Source: an uncultured Anaerolineales bacterium
Lineage (GTDB): Bacteria; Chloroflexota; Anaerolineae; Anaerolineales; UBA6663
DNA length: 10,180 nucleotides
Direction: 5' to 3'
Assembly: GCA_937952305.1 (NCBI GenBank)
Contig: CALFZO010000167.1
Coordinates: 1 to 10,180 of the forward strand
The notes under the pieces: generated by a model
Database searches by the model: none
Told to the model about the DNA's origin: nothing
The model's input: the letters and a program-made list of their open reading frames with translations, nothing else
Shown: piece after piece, positions 1 through 5,473 of the stretch
Position numbering within the stretch: position 1 is the stretch's first letter
How the letters are laid out: every line of letters starts with the position of its first letter
Made by a program: the position numbers and the translations under genes

Positions 1-796
1 TCACCGGCCCGGGCGCGCCCGTCCCGATGACGTGGTCGTCCACGCGCACGATCGGCACCACGCCGCGCGAGCTGCTGGTGAGGAAGGCTTCGCTCAGGCG
101 CGGGACCTGGGCCAGCGGCACGGCCTCCGGCACTGTCTCCAGGCCGGCCTCGCGCGCCAGGGTCAGCACCACGCCGCGCGTCACACCGGCCAGCACACCG
201 GCGCCGGCTGTGCGCAGACAGCCGTCCAGCACGCCGAAGAAATTGCTGGAGGCGCCCTCCAGCACGCGGCCGGCCGCGTCCAACAGCAGCAGCTCGAAGA
301 CGCCGGCGGCCGCGCGCTCGGGCTGCGAGTCGATCAGGAAGGCCGTGTTCTTGATCTGCGGCGCGTCGCGGTGCAGGGCCGAGGTGCTCACGGCGACGCC
401 GCGCTCGTAGACTTCGGCCGGCAGCGCCTGCAGCGGCTGGAGCGTGAGGTAGAGTGTGCCGGGCGCGCGGCTCAGGTCCAGCGTCAACCGCACGCGGGCT
501 TCGGCGGGCGGCGCCATCGTCGCGAGGGTCTGGCCCAGAGCCAAGCGCAAGGCGGCGCGGTCCGGCGGCTGTCCCAGGCCGAGCCCGGCCGCCGAAGCGT
601 CCAACCGGTCCAGGTGCGCGGTCAGCCCGACCACGCGGGTGCGGCCGAGGTAGGTGCGGAAGGTGGTGTAGACGCCGGCGGGGAGTTGGGCGGAGGCGGC
701 GTCCAGCGTCGTCGGCGCCGGGTCCAGCGCGATGGGTTGCAGGCCGCGCGCGTCCAGGCGCCAGGTGCGCGGCCATATTTCAAAGGAGGCTGACAT
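1..796 (-). CDS. Class IV PLP-dependent aminotransferase / aminodeoxychorismate lyase-like protein (C-terminus cut off)
   Basis: Translating the complement from the ATG at 796 gives 265 residues with no stop before the window edge, so the C-terminal end (probably a few tens of residues) lies outside. The order of motifs is that of fold-type IV PLP enzymes: HLDRLDASA near residues 61-69, the candidate Schiff-base lysine in QIKNTAFLIDSQ (K149), the cofactor-contacting EGASSNFF (E180-F187), LAGVTRGVVL (202-211), and EAFLTSSSRGVVPI (236-249). Family members are branched-chain aminotransferases, D-amino-acid transaminases and 4-amino-4-deoxychorismate lyase (PabC, folate pathway), all cytoplasmic. 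The short N-terminal part resembles the PabC/D-transaminase size class more than BCAT, but the sequence alone does not settle the substrate. No Shine-Dalgarno precedes the ATG; a TACAAT element ends six bases upstream. The gene is divergent from the secreted-protein gene at 917. The fold is confident, the exact reaction is not. Confidence 0.88.
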   Translation of the reverse strand, partial: MSASFEIWPRTWRLDARGLQPIALDPAPTTLDAASAQLPAGVYTTFRTYLGRTRVVGLTAHLDRLDASAAGLGLGQPPDRAALRLALGQTLATMAPPAEARVRLTLDLSRAPGTLYLTLQPLQALPAEVYERGVAVSTSALHRDAPQIKNTAFLIDSQPERAAAGVFELLLLDAAGRVLEGASSNFFGVLDGCLRTAGAGVLAGVTRGVVLTLAREAGLETVPEAVPLAQVPRLSEAFLTSSSRGVVPIVRVDDHVIGTGAPGPV

Positions 797-802
797 TCCC
801 CA

Positions 803-808
803 ATTGTA
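803..808 (-). promoter_or_regulatory. Candidate -10 element of the aminotransferase gene
   Basis: On the minus strand the hexamer TACAAT (5 of 6 matches to TATAAT) ends six bases before the ATG at 796. A start site the usual 6-7 bases downstream would put transcription at or next to the ATG, giving a leaderless mRNA. This agrees with the lack of a Shine-Dalgarno. No convincing -35 hexamer is visible at 16-18 bases. Confidence 0.4.
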
Positions 809-858
809 CCGGCCGGCGGCCAGTGCGTCTGCGCCGGACGGGCCGGGCCTTTTGCCGT

Positions 859-864
859 TACACT
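859..864 (+). promoter_or_regulatory. Candidate -10 element of the secreted-protein gene
   Basis: TACACT (4 of 6 matches to TATAAT) lies 52 bases before the ATG at 917, in the short divergent intergenic region 797-916. No clear -35 partner is visible. It resembles the TACAAT elements found before two other genes in the window, which is the main reason to note it. Confidence 0.25.
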
Positions 865-902
865 GATGAACCGGGGGCGCGTCCGCGCCCAGGCCGCATC
901 CC

Positions 903-910
903 AGGAGGAG
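903..910 (+). promoter_or_regulatory. Ribosome binding site deciding the start at 917
   Basis: AGGAGGAG lies six bases before the ATG at 917. The upstream in-frame ATG at 866 has no such site, and it would place a charged 17-residue segment in front of the signal peptide. Confidence 0.75.
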
Positions 911-916
911 ACCCCC

Positions 917-1936
917 ATGCGTTATCTGCGTCTGCTGCCGGTGCTGATCGTGGCTCTGACCGGAGCGCGCCTGGCTTTGGGCGGCGCGCCGAACACCACC
1001 GTGTACCTGCCGTTGGTGACGCACTACTCCGGCTCGCCCATGTTGGGAGGGTGCCCGATGTTCCCGCCGGACAACGCCTGGAACCGCGACATCTCCAAGG
1101 ACCCGGTCGACCCGAACTCGGCCAGCTACCTCAATTACATCCTCCAATCGGGTGGTTATCTGCATCCGGACTTTGGCTCGGACCCGGACACCGGCGAGTT
1201 GTACGGCATCCCGTATCTGGTGGTCCCGGAGAGCGAGCCGGAGGTCGCCATCAACTTCACGGCCTATGGCAGCCAGAGCGATCCCGGGCCGTACCCGATC
1301 CCGCTGAACGCGCCCATCGAGGGCGGCAGCGGCTCCGGCGGGGACCGGCACGTGCTGGCGGTGCGCTCCGGCGAGTGCAAGCTGTACGAGCTCTACCGGG
1401 CTTTCCCGCAGGCCAGCCGCTGGAACGCGGACTCGGGCGCCGTGTTCGACCTGGCCGCCAACACCCTGCGGCCGGCGGGCTGGACCTCGGCCGACGCGGC
1501 CGGCCTGCCCATCCTGCCCGGCCTGGTGCGCTACGACGAAGTGGCGGCCGGCGTCATCCGGCACGCCGTGCGCTTCACGGTGGCGTCCACGCAGAAAGCG
1601 TATATCACTCCAGCCCGGCACTGGGCCTCCAGCAACCTCAACCCCAACGCGCCGCCGATGGGGCTGCGCCTGCGCCTGCAGGCGAGCTATGACCTGAGCG
1701 CCTTCACCGGGCAGGCCCGCGTCATCCTGACCGCGCTCAAGCAGTACGGCATGATCGTGGCCGACAACGGCTCCAGCTGGTACATCACCGGCGCCGCCGA
1801 CGCGCGCTGGGACAACGACGACCTCGGCCAGCTCAAGGATGTGCCCGGCAGCGCCTTCGAGGTCGTCCAGGTCCAGCCCGGGACCCTGTGCACGCCGGCT
1901 TCGCCCGCCTCGGCCGACTGTAACCCCGACCCGTAG
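917..1936 (+). CDS. Secreted protein of unknown function
   Basis: The 339-residue product begins with a signal peptide: MRYLR, a hydrophobic core at residues 6-21, and a likely cleavage near residues 22-25. A VYLPLV stretch (29-34) follows, a sequence often seen in exported Chloroflexota proteins. The rest is one globular region with no transmembrane segment. It has strongly patterned stretches that look conserved: CPMFPPDNAWNRDIS (46-60), DPGPYPIPLNAPIEGG (122-137), GGDRH (141-145), GWTSADAAGLPILPGLVRYD (188-207), PPMGLRLRL (246-254), ALKQYGMIVADNGSSWY (273-289) and RWDNDDL (297-303). Four cysteines (46, 154, 325, 335) could form disulfides outside the cell. I recognise this style of protein as a recurring bacterial secreted family but know no assigned reaction. 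The invariant-looking Asp/His/Asn residues would suit a carbohydrate-active or hydrolytic site, which is a guess. It appears to be a single-gene unit. Confidence 0.85.
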   Translation: MRYLRLLPVLIVALTGARLALGGAPNTTVYLPLVTHYSGSPMLGGCPMFPPDNAWNRDISKDPVDPNSASYLNYILQSGGYLHPDFGSDPDTGELYGIPYLVVPESEPEVAINFTAYGSQSDPGPYPIPLNAPIEGGSGSGGDRHVLAVRSGECKLYELYRAFPQASRWNADSGAVFDLAANTLRPAGWTSADAAGLPILPGLVRYDEVAAGVIRHAVRFTVASTQKAYITPARHWASSNLNPNAPPMGLRLRLQASYDLSAFTGQARVILTALKQYGMIVADNGSSWYITGAADARWDNDDLGQLKDVPGSAFEVVQVQPGTLCTPASPASADCNPDP

Positions 1937-2326
1937 TGCTCGTCCGCTGGCTGGGGCGGGATGATGGCCAGTACCTCTTCACTCTGAGCAAGGCGCCTCC
2001 GGCCAATCGGGTGATGTCGTCCCGGCCCCGGCCCCCCACTTCGCTTCGCTGCGGGGGCCATGGTTCGCCGGGGTGAACTCCGGCCGGGACCCGGAGAGGG
2101 CGCTGCCCGGGCTGGATGGCCGGCCCGGCCCTTTCGTTGTAACGATTCTTCGCAGCCAGCGTCCATACAGCGGAATGCGCTCGGAGCTTTGGCCGGCCCC
2201 TCGACTTCGCGCCGCTCAGGGCCCGATTCTGGGCCTCCCGGGCCCAGGCACCCAGCCAGCGGGCTTTGGTGAAAGCCGGCGATGCGTTACAATACTCATG
2301 CAACTCTTTGCAAGAGCAAAAACTCC
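1937..2326. other. Non-coding, hairpin-rich intergenic region
   Basis: No convincing gene lies here; the open frames are short, GC-driven and unlike known proteins. The stretch holds several inverted repeats. GGCCCCC (2030-2036) pairs with GGGGGCC (2053-2059), with CTTCG repeated in the loop. CTCCGG (2078-2083) pairs with CCGGAG (2091-2096). TCGTT-GT-AACGA (2134-2145) is a near-palindrome. GGCTTT (2262-2267) pairs with AAAGCC (2272-2277). None is followed by a convincing T-run, so no clear terminator for the secreted-protein gene can be assigned. A GTG overlapping that gene's stop (1936) opens a 46-codon frame to 2076, judged fortuitous. The block may be a dispersed intergenic repeat or a structured RNA; neither can be shown from one copy. 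Confidence 0.5.
2262..2316 (+). promoter_or_regulatory. Candidate promoter and operator of the Fur-family/ECF transporter operon
   Basis: TTGGTG (2266-2271) and TACAAT (2288-2293) are 16 bases apart, a plausible sigma-70-type pair in front of the regulator start at 2327. Two inverted repeats flank or overlap it: GGCTTT-GGTG-AAAGCC (2262-2277) covers the -35, and CTCTT-TGC-AAGAG (2304-2316) sits just after the expected transcription start. Either is placed as an autoregulatory operator would be. Neither matches a known Fur, Zur or Nur box closely, so the operator role is inference. Confidence 0.4.
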
Positions 2327-2773
2327 ATGAGCCATACCACCACGGACTACGCCGAACGCATTCGCGCGCAGGGATACCGCCTCACCCCGCAGCGCCAGAT
2401 GATCCTGGACGCCATCTGCGAGCTGGGCGGGCACGTCACCCCAGAAGTCATCTACGAACGCGTGCGGGGCAGGGCGCCGGCCGTCAACCGCGCCACGGTC
2501 TACCGCAACCTGGATTTTCTGTGCGAGGTGCGCCTGGTGGTGGCCGCGCACATCGGGCGCCACACGGTCTACGAGATCGCGGGCGCGCAGCCGCATCACC
2601 ATCTGATCTGCCGCCAGTGCGGGGCGGTGATACAACTTGGGCACGAGGCGGTGCAAGGTTTCTTCGCCCAGATCGCCCAGCAACAGGCCTTTCAAGTGGA
2701 TATGGACCATCTGACGCTGTTCGGGCTGTGCCCGGGCTGCCGTCCGGCCCCGTCGCGTTCGCGCGCCCGGTGA
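2327..2773 (+). CDS. Fur-family metal-responsive transcriptional regulator
   Basis: The 148-residue protein has the Fur layout: an N-terminal winged helix with YRLTPQRQMILDAI (17-30), HVTPEVIYERV (36-46) and NRATVYRNLDFL (54-65), then a dimerisation/metal domain with PHHHLICRQCG (89-99) and the second Cys pair CPGC (135-138). The two CxxC pairs (C95/C98, C135/C138) would form the structural zinc site. H90-H92, H75, H79 and H128 are candidates for the sensory metal site. Fur-family proteins are usually dimeric repressors that bind DNA when loaded with Fe, Zn, Ni or Mn. Which metal is sensed cannot be read from the sequence; the ECF transporter genes starting 31 bases downstream point to Ni/Co, with Zn possible. 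The ATG at 2327 gives the normal family N-terminus. The in-frame ATG at 2282 would lie upstream of the probable promoter. The Shine-Dalgarno is weak. Autoregulation is likely but inferred. Confidence 0.93.
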   Translation: MSHTTTDYAERIRAQGYRLTPQRQMILDAICELGGHVTPEVIYERVRGRAPAVNRATVYRNLDFLCEVRLVVAAHIGRHTVYEIAGAQPHHHLICRQCGAVIQLGHEAVQGFFAQIAQQQAFQVDMDHLTLFGLCPGCRPAPSRSRAR

Positions 2774-2804
2774 GGCGCTTTCAACCATTTTTGAGGAGGA
2801 CCAC

Positions 2805-3761
2805 ATGCTGTTCAAACCCGTGCAACTCCACATCCCAGACGGCTTCCTGTCGACGCCCGTTTCCATCATTGGCTGGGTGCTGCTGGTGGTGACCGTGGCG
2901 GTGGCGCTGCGCCAGACGCGCGGCCAGCTGGGCGAGCGCCAGATCCCGCTGATGGGCGTGCTGGCGGCCTTCATCTTCGCGGCGCAGGCCATCAACTTCC
3001 CCGTGGCCGGCGGCACTTCCGGCCACCTGCTGGGCGGTGCGCTGGCCGCCATCATCATGGGGCCGTGGGCGGCCGTGCTGATCATGACCAGCGTCGTCGC
3101 CATCCAGGGCCTGATCTTCCAGGACGGCGGCCTGCTGGTGATGGGCTGGAACATCCTGAACATGGGCGTGCTGACCGCGTTCACGGGCTACTTCGTCTAC
3201 CAGCTGATGCGGCGCCTGCTGGGCGAGGGCCGCAACAGCCTGCTGGCGGCCGGCGCGGTGGGCGCCTGGCTGTCGGTGATGGTGGGTGCGCTGGCCACGG
3301 CGATTCAGCTGGGCGTCTCGGGCACCTCGCCGCTGGGCGTGGCGCTGCCGGCCATGGCCGGCGTGCACGCCCTGATCGGTTTGGGCGAGGCCGTGATCAC
3401 GGTGGGCGCGTTGACCTTCCTGTACGCCGCGCGCCGCGATCTGCTGTCCATCGGCGAGACGGCGCCGGGCAAGGCCAGCGCCAGCTGGGTGGGCGTGGGC
3501 CTGGGGATCGCGCTGGTGGTGGCCGCCTTCTCGTTCGCGGCCAGCCCGGATCCGGACGGCCTGGAGCGGGTGGCCGAGGACACCGGTTTCCTCGGGCGCG
3601 CCCTGGAGCCGGTCTACAACCTCTTCCCGGATTACACCTTGCCCTTCATCAGCGATCCGCTGGTCTCGGGCATCCTGGCCGTCATCCTGGGCACGCTGAT
3701 CGTCTTCGGCGCGGCCTTCCTGCTGGCGCGCGTCCAGGGCAGCCGCAAAGCCGGCGCGTAG
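2805..3761 (+). CDS. cbiM: ECF transporter substrate-binding membrane subunit CbiM/NikM fused to a PDGLE (CbiN/NikN-like) domain
   Basis: A 318-residue membrane protein with about eight hydrophobic segments. The CbiM/NikM signature LHIPDGFLS (8-16) is followed by GGTSGHLLGGALAAI (69-83), GWNILNMG (114-121) and GVHALIGLGEA (186-196). After a cytoplasmic loop at 211-224, a new membrane segment leads into SPDPDGLERV (247-256). This is the PDGLE module, equivalent to the separate small subunit CbiN/NikN, and it ends in a last membrane helix (about 285-308). The protein binds the transition metal and, with CbiQ and CbiO, forms an energy-coupling-factor importer of Ni2+ or Co2+. GAGGAGGA (2793-2800) fixes the start. 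The start is odd: the family normally begins Met-His, whereas here seven residues precede the LH pair. H9 and H74 correspond to H2 and H67 of the Ni-binding site described for NikM2, offset by exactly seven. Substrate specificity (Ni or Co) is undetermined. Confidence 0.92.
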   Translation: MLFKPVQLHIPDGFLSTPVSIIGWVLLVVTVAVALRQTRGQLGERQIPLMGVLAAFIFAAQAINFPVAGGTSGHLLGGALAAIIMGPWAAVLIMTSVVAIQGLIFQDGGLLVMGWNILNMGVLTAFTGYFVYQLMRRLLGEGRNSLLAAGAVGAWLSVMVGALATAIQLGVSGTSPLGVALPAMAGVHALIGLGEAVITVGALTFLYAARRDLLSIGETAPGKASASWVGVGLGIALVVAAFSFAASPDPDGLERVAEDTGFLGRALEPVYNLFPDYTLPFISDPLVSGILAVILGTLIVFGAAFLLARVQGSRKAGA

Positions 3762-3783
3762 CGGCCGTCGGGAACAACTCCTG

Positions 3784-3814
3784 AGGGCGGGACCGCTGGG
3801 CGGCCCCGCCCTTT
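3784..3814 (+). terminator. Strong stem-loop between cbiM and cbiQ (attenuator, partial terminator or mRNA stabiliser)
   Basis: AGGGCGGG (3784-3791) pairs with CCCGCCCT (3805-3812). Inside, after one A/C mismatch, CCGC (3793-3796) pairs with GCGG (3800-3803) around the loop TGG. The 3' arm runs into TTT (3812-3814) and then CCCTC. The stem is as stable as an intrinsic terminator, but the T-run is too short for efficient termination. It may set the ratio of cbiM to cbiQ/cbiO transcript or protect the upstream mRNA. Confidence 0.5.
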
Positions 3815-3832
3815 CCCTCGCCGTCCTCCGTC

Positions 3833-4627
3833 ATGCTGCACATTGACCTGGCCGACCACTATCAACGCGGCACCAGCCCGATCCACCGGCTGGACCCGCG
3901 CGTCAAGATTGTGGGCACGCTGCTGTTCATCCTGGCGGCCACGCTGCTGCCGCCGGGGAGCTGGGCCGCGCTGGCCGTGCTCTTTCTGGGCAGCCTGGGC
4001 GTCGCCTGGCAGTCCCGGCTGGGGGTGACGTACGCGCTCAAGCGTTCCTTCGTGGTCCTGCCGTTCGCGCTGGCGGCGGTGACGCTGCCCTTCACGGTGC
4101 CCGGCGCGACGCTGGCGCAGGTGGGTGCGTTCGTGATCAGCGTCGAAGGCACTGTGCGCTTCCTGAGCGTGCTGGTGAAATCCTGGGTCTCCGTCCAGGT
4201 AGCCCTGCTGCTGGCCGTGACCACGGCCTTCCCGGACCTGTTGTGGGCGCTGCGCGAGCTGCGCGTGCCGCGCCCGCTGGTCAGCATCATCTCGTTCATG
4301 TACCGCTACATGTTTGTGCTGGCCGATGAGGCGCTGCGCCTGCAGCGCGCGCGGGCGGCGCGCTCGGCCCAGGGCCAGGACCCGCGCCGCACGGGCGGCA
4401 GCGTGCTCTGGCGCGGGCGGGTGGCCGGCGGCCTGGTGGGCAACCTGACCCTGCGCGCCTTTGAGCGCAGCGAGCGCATCTACAACGCCATGCTGGCGCG
4501 CGGCTTCCGGGGCGAGCTCAAGACGCTGACACCGCCGACGCTGACGCAGTTTGACCGCTACGCCCTGGCGGGCTGGGTGACGTTCCTGGCCATGGCTTCC
4601 CTGATCGGTTTTGTGTTTGCGCGCTAG
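3833..4627 (+). CDS. cbiQ: ECF transporter transmembrane coupling subunit CbiQ (EcfT family)
   Basis: The 264-residue membrane protein has the EcfT signatures: HRLDPRVK (18-25) near the N-terminus, the first coupling helix with RARAAR (172-177), and the second with AMLARGFRG (219-227), which contains the Ala-Arg-Gly motif that docks into the ATPase grooves. Hydrophobic segments lie at about 26-40, 43-60, 72-90, 113-132 and 243-262. In the complex it couples ATP hydrolysis by CbiO to movement of the metal-binding subunit CbiM in the cytoplasmic membrane. The length is typical. It lies 71 bases after cbiM, across a strong stem-loop, and 26 bases before cbiO. The ATG at 3833 gives the expected N-terminus, but no Shine-Dalgarno is visible; the bases before it are pyrimidine-rich. 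Confidence 0.93.
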   Translation: MLHIDLADHYQRGTSPIHRLDPRVKIVGTLLFILAATLLPPGSWAALAVLFLGSLGVAWQSRLGVTYALKRSFVVLPFALAAVTLPFTVPGATLAQVGAFVISVEGTVRFLSVLVKSWVSVQVALLLAVTTAFPDLLWALRELRVPRPLVSIISFMYRYMFVLADEALRLQRARAARSAQGQDPRRTGGSVLWRGRVAGGLVGNLTLRAFERSERIYNAMLARGFRGELKTLTPPTLTQFDRYALAGWVTFLAMASLIGFVFAR

Positions 4628-4653
4628 CGGCGCGCTGGGAACGACGAGAGCGT

Positions 4654-5367
4654 ATGCACCACACGATTGAAGTCCAGGCGCTGCAGTTCGCCTATCCGGA
4701 CGGCCACACCGCTCTGCGCGGCGTGGATCTGAGCATCGCGCCGGGCGAGAAGGTGGCGCTGGTCGGCCCCAACGGGGCCGGCAAGTCCACGCTTATGCTG
4801 CACCTTAACGGCCTGCTGCAGGCCGGCGCCGGCGCCGTGAGCGTCTGCGGCCTGTCCATCCGCGCCGAGACCCTCGGCCAGGTGCGGGCCGCCGTCGGCC
4901 TGGTGTTTCAAGACCCGGACGACCAGCTCTTCTCGCCGACGGTCTTTGAAGACGTCGCCTTCGGGCCGCTGCACATGGGCCTGGCCGAGGCCGAGGTGCG
5001 CGCCCGCGTGGAACGGGCGCTGGCGGCGGTGGGCATGGGCGCGTACGCGCAGCGCGTCTCGCACCACCTGAGCGTCGGCGAGAAGAAACGCATCGCCATC
5101 GCCACCGTGCTGTCCATGTCGCCCGAGATCCTGGTGCTGGACGAGCCGTCCGCCGGGCTGGACCCGCGTGCCCGGCGCGGCCTGATCCGGCTGCTGAGCG
5201 AGCTGCCCCAGACCATGCTGGTTTCCACGCACGACCTGCGCCTGGTGGCCGAGGTCTTCCCGCGCACGGTGATCATGGACCAGGGCCGGGTGGTGGCCGA
5301 CGGACCGACCGCGCGCCTGCTCGGCGACCCGGCGCTCCTGGATGCCCACGGCCTGGAGCCGGTCTGA
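4654..5367 (+). CDS. cbiO: ECF transporter ATP-binding subunit CbiO
   Basis: A complete ABC ATPase of 237 residues, with Walker A GPNGAGKST (38-46), Q-loop FQDPDDQLF (85-93; Q86), ABC signature LSVGEKKR (139-146), Walker B ILVLDE (159-164), D-loop SAGLDP (166-171) and switch histidine STHD (H193). The FQDPDDQLFSPTVFEDVAFG stretch is characteristic of the CbiO/EcfA group, and the protein is close to the shorter CbiO length without the long C-terminal extension of EcfA proteins. Since only one ATPase gene is present, it should work as a homodimer beneath CbiQ, powering metal import. It is the last gene of the operon that starts with the Fur-family regulator. The ribosome binding site before the ATG is weak (GAGAG, 4646-4650). 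Confidence 0.95.
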   Translation: MHHTIEVQALQFAYPDGHTALRGVDLSIAPGEKVALVGPNGAGKSTLMLHLNGLLQAGAGAVSVCGLSIRAETLGQVRAAVGLVFQDPDDQLFSPTVFEDVAFGPLHMGLAEAEVRARVERALAAVGMGAYAQRVSHHLSVGEKKRIAIATVLSMSPEILVLDEPSAGLDPRARRGLIRLLSELPQTMLVSTHDLRLVAEVFPRTVIMDQGRVVADGPTARLLGDPALLDAHGLEPV

Positions 5368-5385
5368 GCCCCAACAAATCCCCAG

Positions 5386-5414
5386 TTGTCGGATCATGGC
5401 CCGTGTGCCAAAAT
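5386..5414 (+). promoter_or_regulatory. Candidate promoter of the lipoprotein gene
   Basis: TTGTCG (5386-5391) and CAAAAT (5409-5414) are separated by 17 bases, with 4 of 6 consensus matches each. The spacing is ideal and the position, just after cbiO and before a lipoprotein start, is sensible. Transcription would begin near 5421, just before the hairpin at 5430-5453. Confidence 0.35.
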
Positions 5415-5429
5415 AGCGCCCCATACTAA

Positions 5430-5453
5430 TCGGCCCGGGGCTTTCCGGGCCGA
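5430..5453 (+). terminator. Stem-loop after the cbi operon, in the presumed leader of the lipoprotein gene
   Basis: TCGGCCCGG (5430-5438) pairs perfectly with CCGGGCCGA (5445-5453) around a GGCTTT loop. It is 62 bases past the cbiO stop and eight bases before the lipoprotein gene's Shine-Dalgarno. There is no T-run behind it, so it could be a weak terminator of the cbi operon or a stabilising 5' hairpin of the next mRNA. Confidence 0.4.
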
Positions 5454-5462
5454 CCTATTCCG

Positions 5463-5468
5463 AGGAGG
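5463..5468 (+). promoter_or_regulatory. Ribosome binding site deciding the lipoprotein start
   Basis: AGGAGG is followed directly by one ATG (5469, zero spacing, a different frame) and then by the ATG at 5474 with five bases of spacing. Only the second is sterically reasonable, and only it opens the lipoprotein frame. Confidence 0.75.
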
Positions 5469-5473
5469 ATGGC

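Noticed and set aside
32..793. Long plus-strand open frames opposite the aminotransferase
   Set aside because: They are antisense shadows caused by high GC: composition is dominated by Arg, Gly, Ala and Gln without any motif, while the minus strand gives a clear class IV aminotransferase.
454..1692. 412-codon plus-strand frame spanning the divergent intergenic region
   Set aside because: It overlaps two better-supported genes and crosses their promoter region, and its translation is low-complexity Arg/Pro/Gly.
1947..1971. CTGGC/GCCAG inverted repeat just after the secreted-protein stop as a terminator
   Set aside because: Only five pairs with a long loop and no T-run behind it.
1936..2076. 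46-codon frame with a GTG overlapping the stop of the secreted-protein gene
   Set aside because: No ribosome binding site, no recognisable motif, and its second half is read from the hairpin-rich GC block.
2100..2326. Cobalamin or NiCo riboswitch upstream of the metal operon
   Set aside because: No cobalamin-box-like sequence and no four-way junction typical of the NiCo aptamer could be made out; the inverted repeats seen fit simple hairpins or operators better.
2216..3368. Minus-strand frames opposite the Fur-family gene and cbiM
   Set aside because: Antisense shadows; the plus-strand products are unmistakable.
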